In this document: positions 36,789 through 44,975 of the stretch, in pieces
Numbering within the stretch: position 1 is the stretch's first letter
How the letters are laid out: every line of letters starts with the position of its first letter
Assembly (NCBI GenBank): GCA_021740905.1
Contig: JAIOYV010000032.1
Span: forward strand, 1 to 64,000
Direction of reading: 5' to 3'
Length of the DNA: 64,000 nt
Origin: Bacteroidales bacterium
Lineage (GTDB): Bacteria; Bacteroidota; Bacteroidia; Bacteroidales; M50B96
Made by a program: the position numbers and the translations under genes
Notes under the pieces: model-generated
Seen by the model: the letters and a program-made list of their open reading frames with translations, nothing else
The model's database searches: none
What the model was told of the DNA's origin: nothing

Positions 36789-37981
36789 ACTATTTTTAAT
36801 CTCTTTTTCCCCGTCAACAACACCTGCATCATTCCTTTCTTTTGCTCCCGCAATTTTTCGGTTTTGGTTTTGAGTAGTTGGATTTCTTTATCGGCTGCTT
36901 GAAGTACCTGGGCAATAGCGGTTTGTTCTTCCTTTGGTGGGTAAATAGTTCTTAGGTTAAAAAAATCGTCTTTGTTAACATTTAGCAAACCATCTCCCCT
37001 CGCTCCAGAAGTGATAATCCTCTTTAATTGTCTGTCCAATCCATGGGCAAGAAACCAATGCTTGTAGTATTTTGGATCAACTAGATCTGTCGGACTAAAG
37101 CAAATGTAAACAAATGGAACTAATGCGCTTTCCTCGTCTTCAAGTTGATAAACACAACCCATTTGGTATGTTTTTGAATTTCCTTTATTATAGGCAAAAT
37201 CTCCTTTACGAAGTTGAGTATATTTCTTCAAGCTATCCCCTGCAATTATTCGATCAAATTTATCTTGTTGGGAAATCAAACCTAATTTTGCAGAGATAGT
37301 CATTACCGAATGACCATTACCTCCATCATTAACATATTTAATTTGTGTAAAAAGTTGACCAAGTTTTACTTTTTTCCATTCCCCACGATACCCTTTCAGC
37401 CGTTTTTTTCCGGTCAATAAATTTTGCATCAGCCATTTTTTGTGGAGTTCTTTTTGGGCAATGAGCTGGTTGTTTTTGTTGATGGTGGTGTCCATTAAAC
37501 TTAGGACGTGGGCAATGGCGTGTTGTTCGGGGATATCTTTTGGTATAACTACCTTATGAATTGCAATGGGACCTTGGCTGATTAGTGGTTGTCCCCCTTT
37601 GTTTCTAAGTCTTGATAAGTTTTCTTTCTGGAGTTTGAAGACTAGAAATCTAGTGTCAATTTCCTTTAAGAATTTTTTTGTGTACAGTGCATTATCTGTC
37701 ACCCAACATTTCTCGTTTACAAATCGAGTAATACCACAGTATTCACCAACTCTTCCTATCAGAATATTATCACCAATTGAGTTGTATTCAGAAGCATATC
37801 CCATAATTCCATTCCCTCCATAAACAGGAAAAATATTTTCGCCCTTTGGTTCAGAGACCAAAATACATGGCTTTGTTTTCCCAGAAGTCAACTTAAAAAC
37901 CTTCCCCAAATGGACTTCCTCCCAATCACTCGGAATAGTTGTATTATAAAAGGGTTTTATATTGCGATTCTCCTTGCTCAT
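36785..37981 (-). CDS. hsdS: Type I restriction-modification specificity subunit (full size)
   Basis: DNA-recognition subunit, 398 residues from the ATG at 37981 (MSKENRN); the frame is open further upstream into a repeat region, which I do not treat as coding. Two target-recognition domains begin at WEEVHLGKVFKLTSG and WKKVKLGQLFTQI. Each is followed by a conserved helix (EQHAIAHVLSLMD and EQTAIAQVLQAAD), and both end in a near-identical LLTGKKRLK. This is the classic two-TRD HsdS layout. Unlike most loci it is separated from hsdM by four genes and is preceded by a dense cluster of TTGCAA sites. Confidence 0.93.
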   Translation of the reverse strand: MSKENRNIKPFYNTTIPSDWEEVHLGKVFKLTSGKTKPCILVSEPKGENIFPVYGGNGIMGYASEYNSIGDNILIGRVGEYCGITRFVNEKCWVTDNALYTKKFLKEIDTRFLVFKLQKENLSRLRNKGGQPLISQGPIAIHKVVIPKDIPEQHAIAHVLSLMDTTINKNNQLIAQKELHKKWLMQNLLTGKKRLKGYRGEWKKVKLGQLFTQIKYVNDGGNGHSVMTISAKLGLISQQDKFDRIIAGDSLKKYTQLRKGDFAYNKGNSKTYQMGCVYQLEDEESALVPFVYICFSPTDLVDPKYYKHWFLAHGLDRQLKRIITSGARGDGLLNVNKDDFFNLRTIYPPKEEQTAIAQVLQAADKEIQLLKTKTEKLREQKKGMMQVLLTGKKRLKIV

Positions 37982-38014
37982 GCTCTTTTCAAGTTTGTAT
38001 TTTCTGCAAACGGG

Positions 38015-38213
38015 TTTGCAAACGGGAATTTTGTAAATACTTGGCAATCAAAGTGATTTTCTTTGCAAGTCGTTTGCAAAAGTACTTGGGGTTGCAAAGA
38101 AGATTGCAAACGGCAATTGCATGACAGTATACCGCTAAGTTGCCATTTTTGCAAAGAAGATTGCAAAGAAGAAATTATTAATCGACTGATAATCATGCAT
38201 ATTTTCTTTGCAA
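38015..38213 (-). promoter_or_regulatory. Cluster of eight TTGCAA sites upstream of hsdS
   Basis: TTGCAA, mostly within the 8-bp palindrome TTTGCAAA, occurs at 38016-38021, 38063-38068, 38074-38079, 38092-38097, 38104-38109, 38149-38154, 38161-38166 and 38208-38213. The arrangement TTGCAAAGAAGATTGCAAA is present twice (38092-38110 and 38149-38167), placing sites 12 bp apart. The cluster fills the gap between the nucleotidyltransferase gene (ends 38279) and hsdS (starts 37981). It is probably an operator array for a cluster regulator. Confidence 0.6.
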
Positions 38214-38278
38214 TCATGCCTTGAGTTTGTAGGTTCGTTGGTTGTGTTTTATCTCTTTTGCCATTTCTATAAAACCTT

Positions 38279-39052
38279 TTAGTTATCTTTCAGCTTAAAA
38301 TTTTTAATGATTTGGTTTAGTACGTTTTCCACTGAAATATTACCCAGCCCCATGCCTTTAAAGAGTTCTTTGCCTGGCAAATCAGCAACAATGGCATCAA
38401 CAAAAACCTGTAAATCTGTTTTAATACTTTGGGGCAATTCAAACCAATCGTTTGCGGCAAGCATTACGGCCAAACGAAAGACATCGCCTTTGTGCTTGCG
38501 AAGCTTTTTCTTGTCCTCATTTTCACCTTTTGCAATCCGGCCAGCAATATCGAGGTAAGCCTTCGCTTTCAAGCATATCAAGGCTTCTGTTTTGGCCAGA
38601 TGGATTCCATTTTCTATAACACTATGCTCAAGCATATAGTTGTAGTAATCATCGTTCAACAATATGGCCGAAAGACTACTTAAATCATCCCCAACGGGAA
38701 TTGGTGTAAGGTGTGTGGCTTCATCCAAATCCAATAAATCGGGGTTGCGGGAAAAGAGTTCAATTTGAAATGGAAAATCAATGTTCGCGGGTTGAATAAA
38801 GCGATAATATTTGCGTTCATCCTCACTTTTTTCATTGCGATCGAAATTACCGTCTTTAATAAACTGCCAGAATTGTTTTACAAACTCAGTACTAAGGGCT
38901 TCGACAACCAAAATAATGTCTATGTCTTTGGTTGCACGGGGCACAAATCCTGCTTCGTGGATAATCAAATCGCAAGCAGTACCGCCAATAATAATGTAAT
39001 TATCGCTGTATGCTTCAAAGTATTTTTTAAATATGTCTATTCCTCTTACCAT
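38279..39052 (-). CDS. AbiEii-like nucleotidyltransferase (putative toxin)
   Basis: Protein of 257 residues with the nucleotidyltransferase signature IIGGTACDLI ... RATKDIDIIL, the GGxA-x(n)-TxDxD pattern of the AbiEii/AbiGii toxin group and related DUF-type nucleotidyltransferases. Later segments TEALICLKAKAYLDI and KHKGDVFRLA match the helical second half of that group. It overlaps the upstream winged-helix gene by 7 bp, the normal antitoxin-toxin arrangement in type IV (AbiE) modules. I infer an abortive-infection or growth-control pair lodged inside the R-M locus; toxicity is not shown by sequence. Confidence 0.72.
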   Translation of the reverse strand: MVRGIDIFKKYFEAYSDNYIIIGGTACDLIIHEAGFVPRATKDIDIILVVEALSTEFVKQFWQFIKDGNFDRNEKSEDERKYYRFIQPANIDFPFQIELFSRNPDLLDLDEATHLTPIPVGDDLSSLSAILLNDDYYNYMLEHSVIENGIHLAKTEALICLKAKAYLDIAGRIAKGENEDKKKLRKHKGDVFRLAVMLAANDWFELPQSIKTDLQVFVDAIVADLPGKELFKGMGLGNISVENVLNQIIKNFKLKDN

Positions 39053-40056
39053 CCTTTGTTTTCAAGTATTTGTTCTAAAGCCATTTGCACCCTCTCGTCA
39101 TTATCTTCTTTGAGTGTGAGATATAAAGAGAGTGGGTCTACATATTCATTATTCGCCAAAATTGCAGGAGGGTACTTCCATGTTTCAATGCTATATTTTC
39201 CATCGTAATCGCTGTACCTTTTTATTTTTCCTTCTTTATGCAGCTTTCTGAATAAATCCTGGTGTATGGCAAAGTGCAATTGCTTATCATCGTTTAAGTC
39301 TGTATAATGAGCCAATGCGTTTATGTTGCTTTTGAAAAGTATTTCATTTGTAATCTCGTCATCAATAAATATATTTTTCACAACGGGATTTCTCATAGAC
39401 TCAAATGCTTTTTCCCATAATTCTTTCTTCTCAAACTCAAAATAAACAGTTTTCTCTTTGCTGCCCTCAACCTTACAAAGCCCTAATGTTTTAAGATTCT
39501 CTACTGCTCTGCTTATGGTCAAATAAGGGTAGTTTAGTTTAGCTGCGAGCTGCTTGTAATTACATTGGTTTAGCTCTTCTTTTTGTAAATGAAACAGGAT
39601 CAGGCATTGTGCTGCGGGTTGCAAATACTCTTTCCTTTGTGGTTTTAGTGCATATTCCTTTATGTCAAATGCTAATCCGGGAATGAAAATTTGCTTGTTG
39701 CCTATCACAAAGTTTATTCGTTTTTGAATCAATCTATTTCTATTATAAGTTTCGAGATCGGACAACACAAAAACTACCACCTTGTCAAAGTTTCGTTCGA
39801 GCAATTCCTGTTGCTTTTTATATTGGTCGGGAGTGAAATGTTCAGGAGTAAGCTTTTTTGCAAAAACGATATTTCTATCCAGTAAATTTCCTTCCCAAAA
39901 TGTATATTCTTTTGTAATGTAAAAAGGTAAAACATTTGTCTGTTCTTTTAGAATTTCGGTAAAAACCGGTGTGTCTCCAAAAACTTCCCGTATGTAATTT
40001 ATTGCGCCCTTCATTGTTATCTTTTTTAAATTATCATTTACATTGCAAGTTATCAT
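39046..40056 (-). CDS. Winged-helix regulator, AbiEi-like putative antitoxin
   Basis: Protein of 336 residues (or 322 from a second ATG at 40014, MKGAINYIREVFG). A central winged helix is visible in NYKQLAAKLNYPYLTISRAVENLKTLGLCKVEG (about residues 165-200, quoted here in two parts in the family sense: QLAAKLNYPYLTISRAV and LKTLGLCKV). The N-terminal 130 residues resemble a small alpha/beta domain, and the C-terminal part is unassigned. Position and overlap with the nucleotidyltransferase gene suggest the antitoxin/repressor of a type IV-like pair. It could bind the TTGCAA cluster located beyond its partner gene. Family naming is tentative (often annotated MarR-like). Confidence 0.62.
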   Translation of the reverse strand: MITCNVNDNLKKITMKGAINYIREVFGDTPVFTEILKEQTNVLPFYITKEYTFWEGNLLDRNIVFAKKLTPEHFTPDQYKKQQELLERNFDKVVVFVLSDLETYNRNRLIQKRINFVIGNKQIFIPGLAFDIKEYALKPQRKEYLQPAAQCLILFHLQKEELNQCNYKQLAAKLNYPYLTISRAVENLKTLGLCKVEGSKEKTVYFEFEKKELWEKAFESMRNPVVKNIFIDDEITNEILFKSNINALAHYTDLNDDKQLHFAIHQDLFRKLHKEGKIKRYSDYDGKYSIETWKYPPAILANNEYVDPLSLYLTLKEDNDERVQMALEQILENKGW

Positions 40057-40107
40057 TGTGCTTTGAAAACTTGCAAATATAGTGATAATATATTGAATAT
40101 AAATATA

Positions 40108-40866
40108 TCATAAACAGTATGTAGCATTGTTGTTAAAATTTTTATTCTCATTATATTGTACATAGCCCAATTGATTGGTTAGCATTTGTGTCTTGCCAAT
40201 TAAGAAATCGGGAGTATTACTATGATGATGTCCATAAATCCAGAGATTGGGTTCGTTGGTTTCAATAAGGTCAAATAGTTCTACACCAAAAGCCTCATTC
40301 AATACATCGCCTATGTATTGTTCAGGATAGTTTAAAAAAGTGGGGACGTGGTGGGTAACTACTACTGTTTTACCTTTGTAGTTCTTATGTAGTTCCTGTT
40401 TAACAAAGTATAAGTTTTCGTCATGCTGTTGATTAAAATGCTCGGCAGAAAAACGATCTCCTTTATTTTTGATGACCTGAAAATCACTTATACTTCTTTC
40501 TATCAGCCACTGATTGGAAATATTAATCTTCGACCAAAGAGTAGAGAAAATGAAGCGAATGGCATTGAGATGAACAGTTAAATTATTAATTAAATGGACA
40601 TTGCTTCGGATATTTTCATTAAATGTTCCACATTTCGCAGATATGTCATAATAGTAATATTCATGGTTGCCGGGAATCCAGTAAGTAGTTTGAAAATTGT
40701 CGGAAACATAGCTAAAAAAATCCTTGTGTTTATCCAATACAACGAAAGGAACAATATCGCCCGCCAACAATAATACGTTTCCCTTGGGTAGTAAGGGATT
40801 TGCTTTAAGGAATACCTTATTTTCAGGAAATTCCAGGTGAAGGTCGGACGCGTATTGTATGGTCAT
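40108..40866 (-). CDS. Calcineurin-like metallophosphoesterase
   Basis: Phosphoesterase of 252 residues with the complete metal-binding series: YASDLHLEF, LLAGDIV, PGNHEYYYY, VVTHHVP and YGHHHSN. There is no signal peptide, so it is cytoplasmic. The gene starts 1 bp after the hsdM stop, so translation is coupled to hsdM. Metallophosphoesterases of this type are seen as R-M or defence accessories; a nuclease or nucleotide-phosphodiesterase activity could be involved, possibly counteracting products of the neighbouring nucleotidyltransferases, but that is inference. Confidence 0.88.
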   Translation of the reverse strand: MTIQYASDLHLEFPENKVFLKANPLLPKGNVLLLAGDIVPFVVLDKHKDFFSYVSDNFQTTYWIPGNHEYYYYDISAKCGTFNENIRSNVHLINNLTVHLNAIRFIFSTLWSKINISNQWLIERSISDFQVIKNKGDRFSAEHFNQQHDENLYFVKQELHKNYKGKTVVVTHHVPTFLNYPEQYIGDVLNEAFGVELFDLIETNEPNLWIYGHHHSNTPDFLIGKTQMLTNQLGYVQYNENKNFNNNATYCL

Positions 40867-40867
40867 A

Positions 40868-42436
40868 TCAGGCTCCCAGTTCCTTTATATATTTTCCCAT
40901 TTCTGCCTGTACTGTTTTCAGTTCATCTTCCAGTTTTTCAATTTCCTGTTGCACGGCTGCAATGTCTACTTCTGCTTCTTCCTCAAAGGTATCCACATAA
41001 CGGGGTATGTTCAGGTTGAATTCGTTTTCCTGAATTTCCTCAAAGGTAGCCACATAACTGAATTTTTCTTCCAACACACCTGCTTGCAGTTTGCCTTCAT
41101 TAAACTGGCGATACGTGTTAACAATATGTTGGATGTCGGATTCACGCAGCTTGTTTTGGTTTTTGGCCGATTCGTAATGCTGGCTGGAATCAATGAATAA
41201 GACATTCGTATTTTCGGCCTTGCCTTTGTTAAATACCAAAATAGCCGCCGGGATTCCCGTTCCGAAAAACAAATTGGCAGGTAGGCCAATCACTGCTTCC
41301 AGGATGTTTTCTTCGATGGTTTTTTGGCGTATTTTCCCTTCGCTCGCACCACGAAACAAAACTCCATGTGGTACTACAACGCCTACCTTCCCTTTGCCTT
41401 CGTAAGTGGTTTCAATCATGTGGCTGATAAATGCCCAATCGCCTTTGCTCTTGGGTGGTGTGCCTCTCCAAAAGCGATTGTATCTGTCGGTTTCGGGGTC
41501 GAAGCTGTCGCTGGCTTTGTTCTCTTCTTTATCATCACTCTTTCCCCATTTGTCGAGCGAGAAAGGTGGATTGGCTACTACTGTGTCAAACTTCATCAGG
41601 GCATCACCTTCTTTCAGTTTTGGATTTCTTATGGTATCGCCCCACCGAATGGTTGCTTTGTCGAAGCCGTGCAAGAACATATTCATCACCGCTAAAGCCC
41701 AGGTGCTTCCATTGGCCTCCTGTCCGTAAAGCGAAAAGTTATCTGAACCCACTTCCTCTCCGGCTTTAATCAAAAGGGATGCAGAACCACAAGTTGGATC
41801 GCATATCCGGGAGCCGGGTTTTGATTTTGTGAGCTTGGCAATTACAGTGGAAACTTCTTTGGGGGTAAAAAATTCACCGGCTTTTTTTCCTGCATCGCTG
41901 GCAAAGTTCTCAATCAGGTACATATATGCACCACCAATAATATCTGTGCCCTCAAGATGTGATGGCCTCAGATCCAAACTCTCCTTATTGAAATCGAGAA
42001 GGAGGTTTTTCAAGCGGGTGTTTTTGTCTTTTGTGTCACCTAATACACTGCTATTGAAATTAATGTTCTGGAAAATCCCGGCTCCGTCTTCGCTGTACAG
42101 CTTTTCACGGTTGGCTTCCACCAGGTCTTCCAGGGCAATATCAATTAACTCCCCAATATTAAGTTCGTTGCGGTGCTCGTATAAATAATTGAAATGGCTG
42201 TGTTCGGGCACCACAAAGCGTTCATGTTTCATGGCACGCTCGGCTCGCTCTTTGTCGCCATTGTATTTCTCCAAATGCGCTTCATATTTATCATCGTGCA
42301 CATCGCTCAGGTATTTCACGAAAAGCATAGTCAGCACATAGTCTTTATACACGCTGGGATCAATGCTCCCGCGAAAGGTGTCACATGCTTTCCAGACTGC
42401 ATTGTTTATGTCTTGCTGTGTTATTTTTTTAGCCAT
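40868..42436 (-). CDS. hsdM: Type I restriction-modification DNA methyltransferase subunit M
   Basis: N6-adenine methyltransferase subunit, 522 residues. The N-terminal helical domain (AVWKACDTFRGSIDPSVYKD) precedes the methyltransferase core with GEFFTPKEVS, SAM-binding motif I DPTCGSASLLIKAG (near residue 213) and catalytic motif IV NPPFSLDKW (near residue 289). All motifs are intact. The C-terminus ends in a coiled-coil-like helix (IEKLEDELKTVQAEMGKYI). A half-size specificity gene ends 5 bp upstream and the metallophosphoesterase starts 1 bp downstream. Confidence 0.96.
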   Translation of the reverse strand: MAKKITQQDINNAVWKACDTFRGSIDPSVYKDYVLTMLFVKYLSDVHDDKYEAHLEKYNGDKERAERAMKHERFVVPEHSHFNYLYEHRNELNIGELIDIALEDLVEANREKLYSEDGAGIFQNINFNSSVLGDTKDKNTRLKNLLLDFNKESLDLRPSHLEGTDIIGGAYMYLIENFASDAGKKAGEFFTPKEVSTVIAKLTKSKPGSRICDPTCGSASLLIKAGEEVGSDNFSLYGQEANGSTWALAVMNMFLHGFDKATIRWGDTIRNPKLKEGDALMKFDTVVANPPFSLDKWGKSDDKEENKASDSFDPETDRYNRFWRGTPPKSKGDWAFISHMIETTYEGKGKVGVVVPHGVLFRGASEGKIRQKTIEENILEAVIGLPANLFFGTGIPAAILVFNKGKAENTNVLFIDSSQHYESAKNQNKLRESDIQHIVNTYRQFNEGKLQAGVLEEKFSYVATFEEIQENEFNLNIPRYVDTFEEEAEVDIAAVQQEIEKLEDELKTVQAEMGKYIKELGA

Positions 42437-42441
42437 CCTGT

Positions 42442-43008
42442 TTATAGTATTGAATTGATTAATTGTTGTTGAATATATTTCTCTTTAAGTGTTGAAATCT
42501 GTTTAACTAATTTATCCTCTTCACCCTTTAATCCGGCAATCTTTAGAATAGTCTTCTGCTTCTGAATTTCAGGAATCACAATTTCCAGGTCTCCAAGTAC
42601 AACTTTTGAAATAGAGGCCATAGAAGAACCTCTGGCTTTGCCCTTCAAAATTTTCTGCGATGTCGGATGGTTGATAAACCATGCCAAATATTCAGGTATC
42701 AGTTTGTCAAATATACTTTCATGAAGTCGGATTACAAAGAAAGCAGTGGAAGCAACTGCTGCTTCGTTTTCACTTTGGAATACCGCAGCAAAATTCTTAG
42801 TTCCTTTTGCTGAAAATAGAATGTCTCCAGGATGCAGTAAATGTCGATCTTTAATACTGTCAGCCTTTAGATCTGGAAAGAGCTGGGATATAAGCTTACC
42901 ATTCTCATCAAAATGTTTGGCTTGCAGATATACAATTTCACCCTTTGAAGTGGGCTTTGCGAATACTCCTGTTTGAATGTTTCCTAAAGAACTTAGCTTT
43001 GTTTTCAA
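42442..43008 (-). CDS. Half-size HsdS: single-TRD specificity protein
   Basis: Protein of 188 residues with one target-recognition domain (LSSLGNIQTGVFAKP at the start, HPGDILFSAKGT in the middle, ISKVVLGDLEIVIPEIQKQKTI before the helix) and one conserved helix. This is exactly half of a normal HsdS. Such half subunits can dimerise to give palindromic recognition. It is the first gene of the leftward cluster and lies 5 bp upstream of hsdM. With the full-size hsdS further along, the island encodes three recognition domains. The protein is complete at both ends relative to a half subunit, so it does not look like a random truncation. Confidence 0.85.
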   Translation of the reverse strand: MKTKLSSLGNIQTGVFAKPTSKGEIVYLQAKHFDENGKLISQLFPDLKADSIKDRHLLHPGDILFSAKGTKNFAAVFQSENEAAVASTAFFVIRLHESIFDKLIPEYLAWFINHPTSQKILKGKARGSSMASISKVVLGDLEIVIPEIQKQKTILKIAGLKGEEDKLVKQISTLKEKYIQQQLINSIL

Positions 43009-43033
43009 ATTATATTATTAAGTAATGAGGCTA

Positions 43034-43065
43034 CAAAGTTAAAAGCAAAATACTAAATATCCAAA
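43034..43065 (-). promoter_or_regulatory. Promoter of the R-M cluster
   Basis: On the minus strand TTTG (43062-43065) and TAACTTTG (43034-43041) are separated by 20 bp, matching the Bacteroidota -33/-7 consensus. The expected start of transcription is near 43029, about 20 bp before the ATG of the half-size hsdS gene. The remainder of 43066-43531 is AT-rich intergenic sequence; a 52-codon frame at 43411-43569 is not supported. Confidence 0.65.
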
Positions 43066-43531
43066 TTACGCATCATCTATTTACTAAGTATTCGGTCTAC
43101 AAATTCAAAATTTAGATTAATTATGAACTAGTTTTCATGTAATTTGGCTCTGCACATCCGAAATTACTGCACGGTGTACCACGTTGCTATTTTCTATAAA
43201 TGGTGAATTATCCTTAGTAAAAGCTTGTTTTTTGCTTACTTTCACAGAAACAACTTTGAATTATTTTTTATAGGCAACGATTAAATTCAGGATTGATTAA
43301 AATAAACACGCATAGAGTCTACAAAAAGTACAGTTTGCCCTTCACGCTGCTTTTTGCTTCGGGTGAGTTTCTAAAGTTTCTAATACCGATCAAGTATAAA
43401 ATGTCGCAAAATGAAAAGAACAACAATAGTTGATAATATAGCTTCAATAATCGGCAATCAACCCCTTGCATTAGCTATTCATAATTCTGTGTCTTCCGCC
43501 ATTCGTTGCCCATTTATTCATCAGATTGAAG

Positions 43532-44635
43532 ATGAAACGGCTTTGGGATATCTTCAACCAATCACTTGATGCAGCAATCCGGGATATAGAGGACCATCCG
43601 CGAGGGAAACTTTTTCGTCGATTGATTGAATTTGGGCCGCATAATCCCAGCGAATCTGAAATCTTAATTGATAACAAGGAAACAACTTTGTCGGATTCTG
43701 AATGCGGATCGTGTTTGGAATTTATTTTCTCCTTTATGATAAATCGTTTCAAAGGCGAATTGGCCGAGTTGCTTGCATTAGATCCCTGTATAAAACTTGT
43801 TCAACAACTTCAACAAAATGGTTCGTTGCCATCGGGCAATCAGTTCTTTTGGGGCGATGCAATTCAGGAACGTCGGAAACTAAGAAAAGATAATGATGTC
43901 GAAATGGGTTGGGGGAATTTCACGAAAGGTGCTGATGCCTTACTTGTCAAACAAGAGAAAAGCCCAGAAAGCAAATCTCAAAACCGGCTAAAAATCCTGG
44001 GCGTATTTGAAGTAAAGTCCATGATGGTCTCAAAAAGGAAAGTAATCACTCAAATAAATAGGCATGTTACCAGACTTTATGGAGGAGTTAAACTTGCTGA
44101 AAAAGAATGGAGTTCATATAATCTTAATATTCCTCCTTGTGGAACAACAGAGAAGGATGAATCTGACCTACTACGTGTCATGATAATGCCTTCAATCTGG
44201 AAGCTAAGTCGCAACTGGTTTAGTGTTGAAACGGAATGGGGAAGGTCAATGGAATTTCCAAAGCCCTCTGATCCACCGGTGCAATCAGAAATGATAGAAT
44301 TGGAACCCAATTTGTGGAAAATCAAACTGGCCTGGTCACAAGAAGCATTGAATCAAGCCGCATACGAGATGACTTTTTGGTATATGTCTCAGGTAGGCAA
44401 GCGGGTATATCATACGAAAAAAATGCCTAAAGACTGGGAGAATAAGACACCTGAACAAGCTGGTTACAACGCAATAAAGATGATGCTTTATTACATTCTA
44501 ATGAGTTGTTCCACAAAGCGACACAAGCGACTTGCAACAAGACTTTATAATGTATATAGTTTTGGTTATCCTTTGGGGGTGGACAGTAAAGTAATGCTAT
44601 GGCCAGAGGACTTTCCCTATGAGGATGAGAAATAG
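43532..44635 (+). CDS. Putative PD-(D/E)xK nuclease, uncharacterised
   Basis: Protein of about 367 residues from the ATG at 43532 (MKRLWDIFNQ); a TTG two codons upstream is less likely. I do not recognise the family. The middle part carries FKGELAELLALDP, then KGADALLVK, then LGVFEVKSMM, which matches the E ... D ... ExK series of PD-(D/E)xK nucleases (Glu near residue 77, Asp near 130, ExK near 155). Downstream is a Trp-rich alpha/beta region (SIWKLSRNWFSVETEW). No membrane segments. It is transcribed away from the R-M cluster across a shared 520-bp intergenic region and converges with a zinc-finger gene 17 bp downstream. A restriction or anti-phage nuclease is the best guess. Confidence 0.6.
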   Translation: MKRLWDIFNQSLDAAIRDIEDHPRGKLFRRLIEFGPHNPSESEILIDNKETTLSDSECGSCLEFIFSFMINRFKGELAELLALDPCIKLVQQLQQNGSLPSGNQFFWGDAIQERRKLRKDNDVEMGWGNFTKGADALLVKQEKSPESKSQNRLKILGVFEVKSMMVSKRKVITQINRHVTRLYGGVKLAEKEWSSYNLNIPPCGTTEKDESDLLRVMIMPSIWKLSRNWFSVETEWGRSMEFPKPSDPPVQSEMIELEPNLWKIKLAWSQEALNQAAYEMTFWYMSQVGKRVYHTKKMPKDWENKTPEQAGYNAIKMMLYYILMSCSTKRHKRLATRLYNVYSFGYPLGVDSKVMLWPEDFPYEDEK

Positions 44636-44652
44636 ATTGGCAATTTTTCGGT

Positions 44653-44946
44653 TTATTGCATTAACCGCATATTCAATTCATTCAGCACCTTTCGTTCAGC
44701 CTGCAATTGACCAATTTTTATTTCATACTCCTTGCATTTTTGCATAGCATATTTGTGAGAAGATTGTAAACTTATATAGTCTTCTTGAAGTTCTTCCAAT
44801 CTTGTCAGGTCTTCTTCTTGCCAGGCATATTTCAAATTTCTTTTTCGCCATGCCACCGACCTACACGCTCCAGAACAGTATGTCCCTTTATTATTTGCTG
44901 CGAAAAAGGGATTTCCGCACACAACACATTGTTTTTCTAATTTCAT
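44653..44946 (-). CDS. Zinc-finger plus coiled-coil small protein
   Basis: Protein of 97 residues. The N-terminus has a treble-clef-like pair CVVCGNPFFAANNKGTYC followed by SGACRSVAWRKRN (four cysteines in CxxC ... CxxxC), as in small zinc proteins of Bacteroidota mobile elements. From about residue 45 it is a continuous coiled coil (LEELQEDYISLQSSHKYAMQ and onward). It starts 30 bp from a 31-bp tandem repeat array, to which it may bind. Convergent with the putative nuclease gene. Function unknown. Confidence 0.7.
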   Translation of the reverse strand: MKLEKQCVVCGNPFFAANNKGTYCSGACRSVAWRKRNLKYAWQEEDLTRLEELQEDYISLQSSHKYAMQKCKEYEIKIGQLQAERKVLNELNMRLMQ

Positions 44947-44975
44947 ATTGCTATTTTTTAGGTTAATTTTTGAAC

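Noticed and set aside
37982-38217. Coding extension of hsdS or a separate ORF through the TTGCAA cluster
   Set aside because: The translated sequence is low in complexity because of the repeats, and the HsdS domain begins naturally after the ATG at 37981.
36096-39052. CBASS system based on the two nucleotidyltransferases
   Set aside because: Neither protein has the CD-NTase layout I would expect, and no cyclic-nucleotide-sensing effector such as a SAVED or membrane effector protein is encoded nearby.
42442-43008. Half-size HsdS as a truncated pseudogene
   Set aside because: It has its own promoter and start, a complete single TRD plus helix, and 5-bp spacing to hsdM; it matches a natural half subunit.
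43411-43569. 52-codon leader ORF overlapping the putative nuclease start
   Set aside because: No family resemblance and it runs into the nuclease gene in another frame; probably chance.
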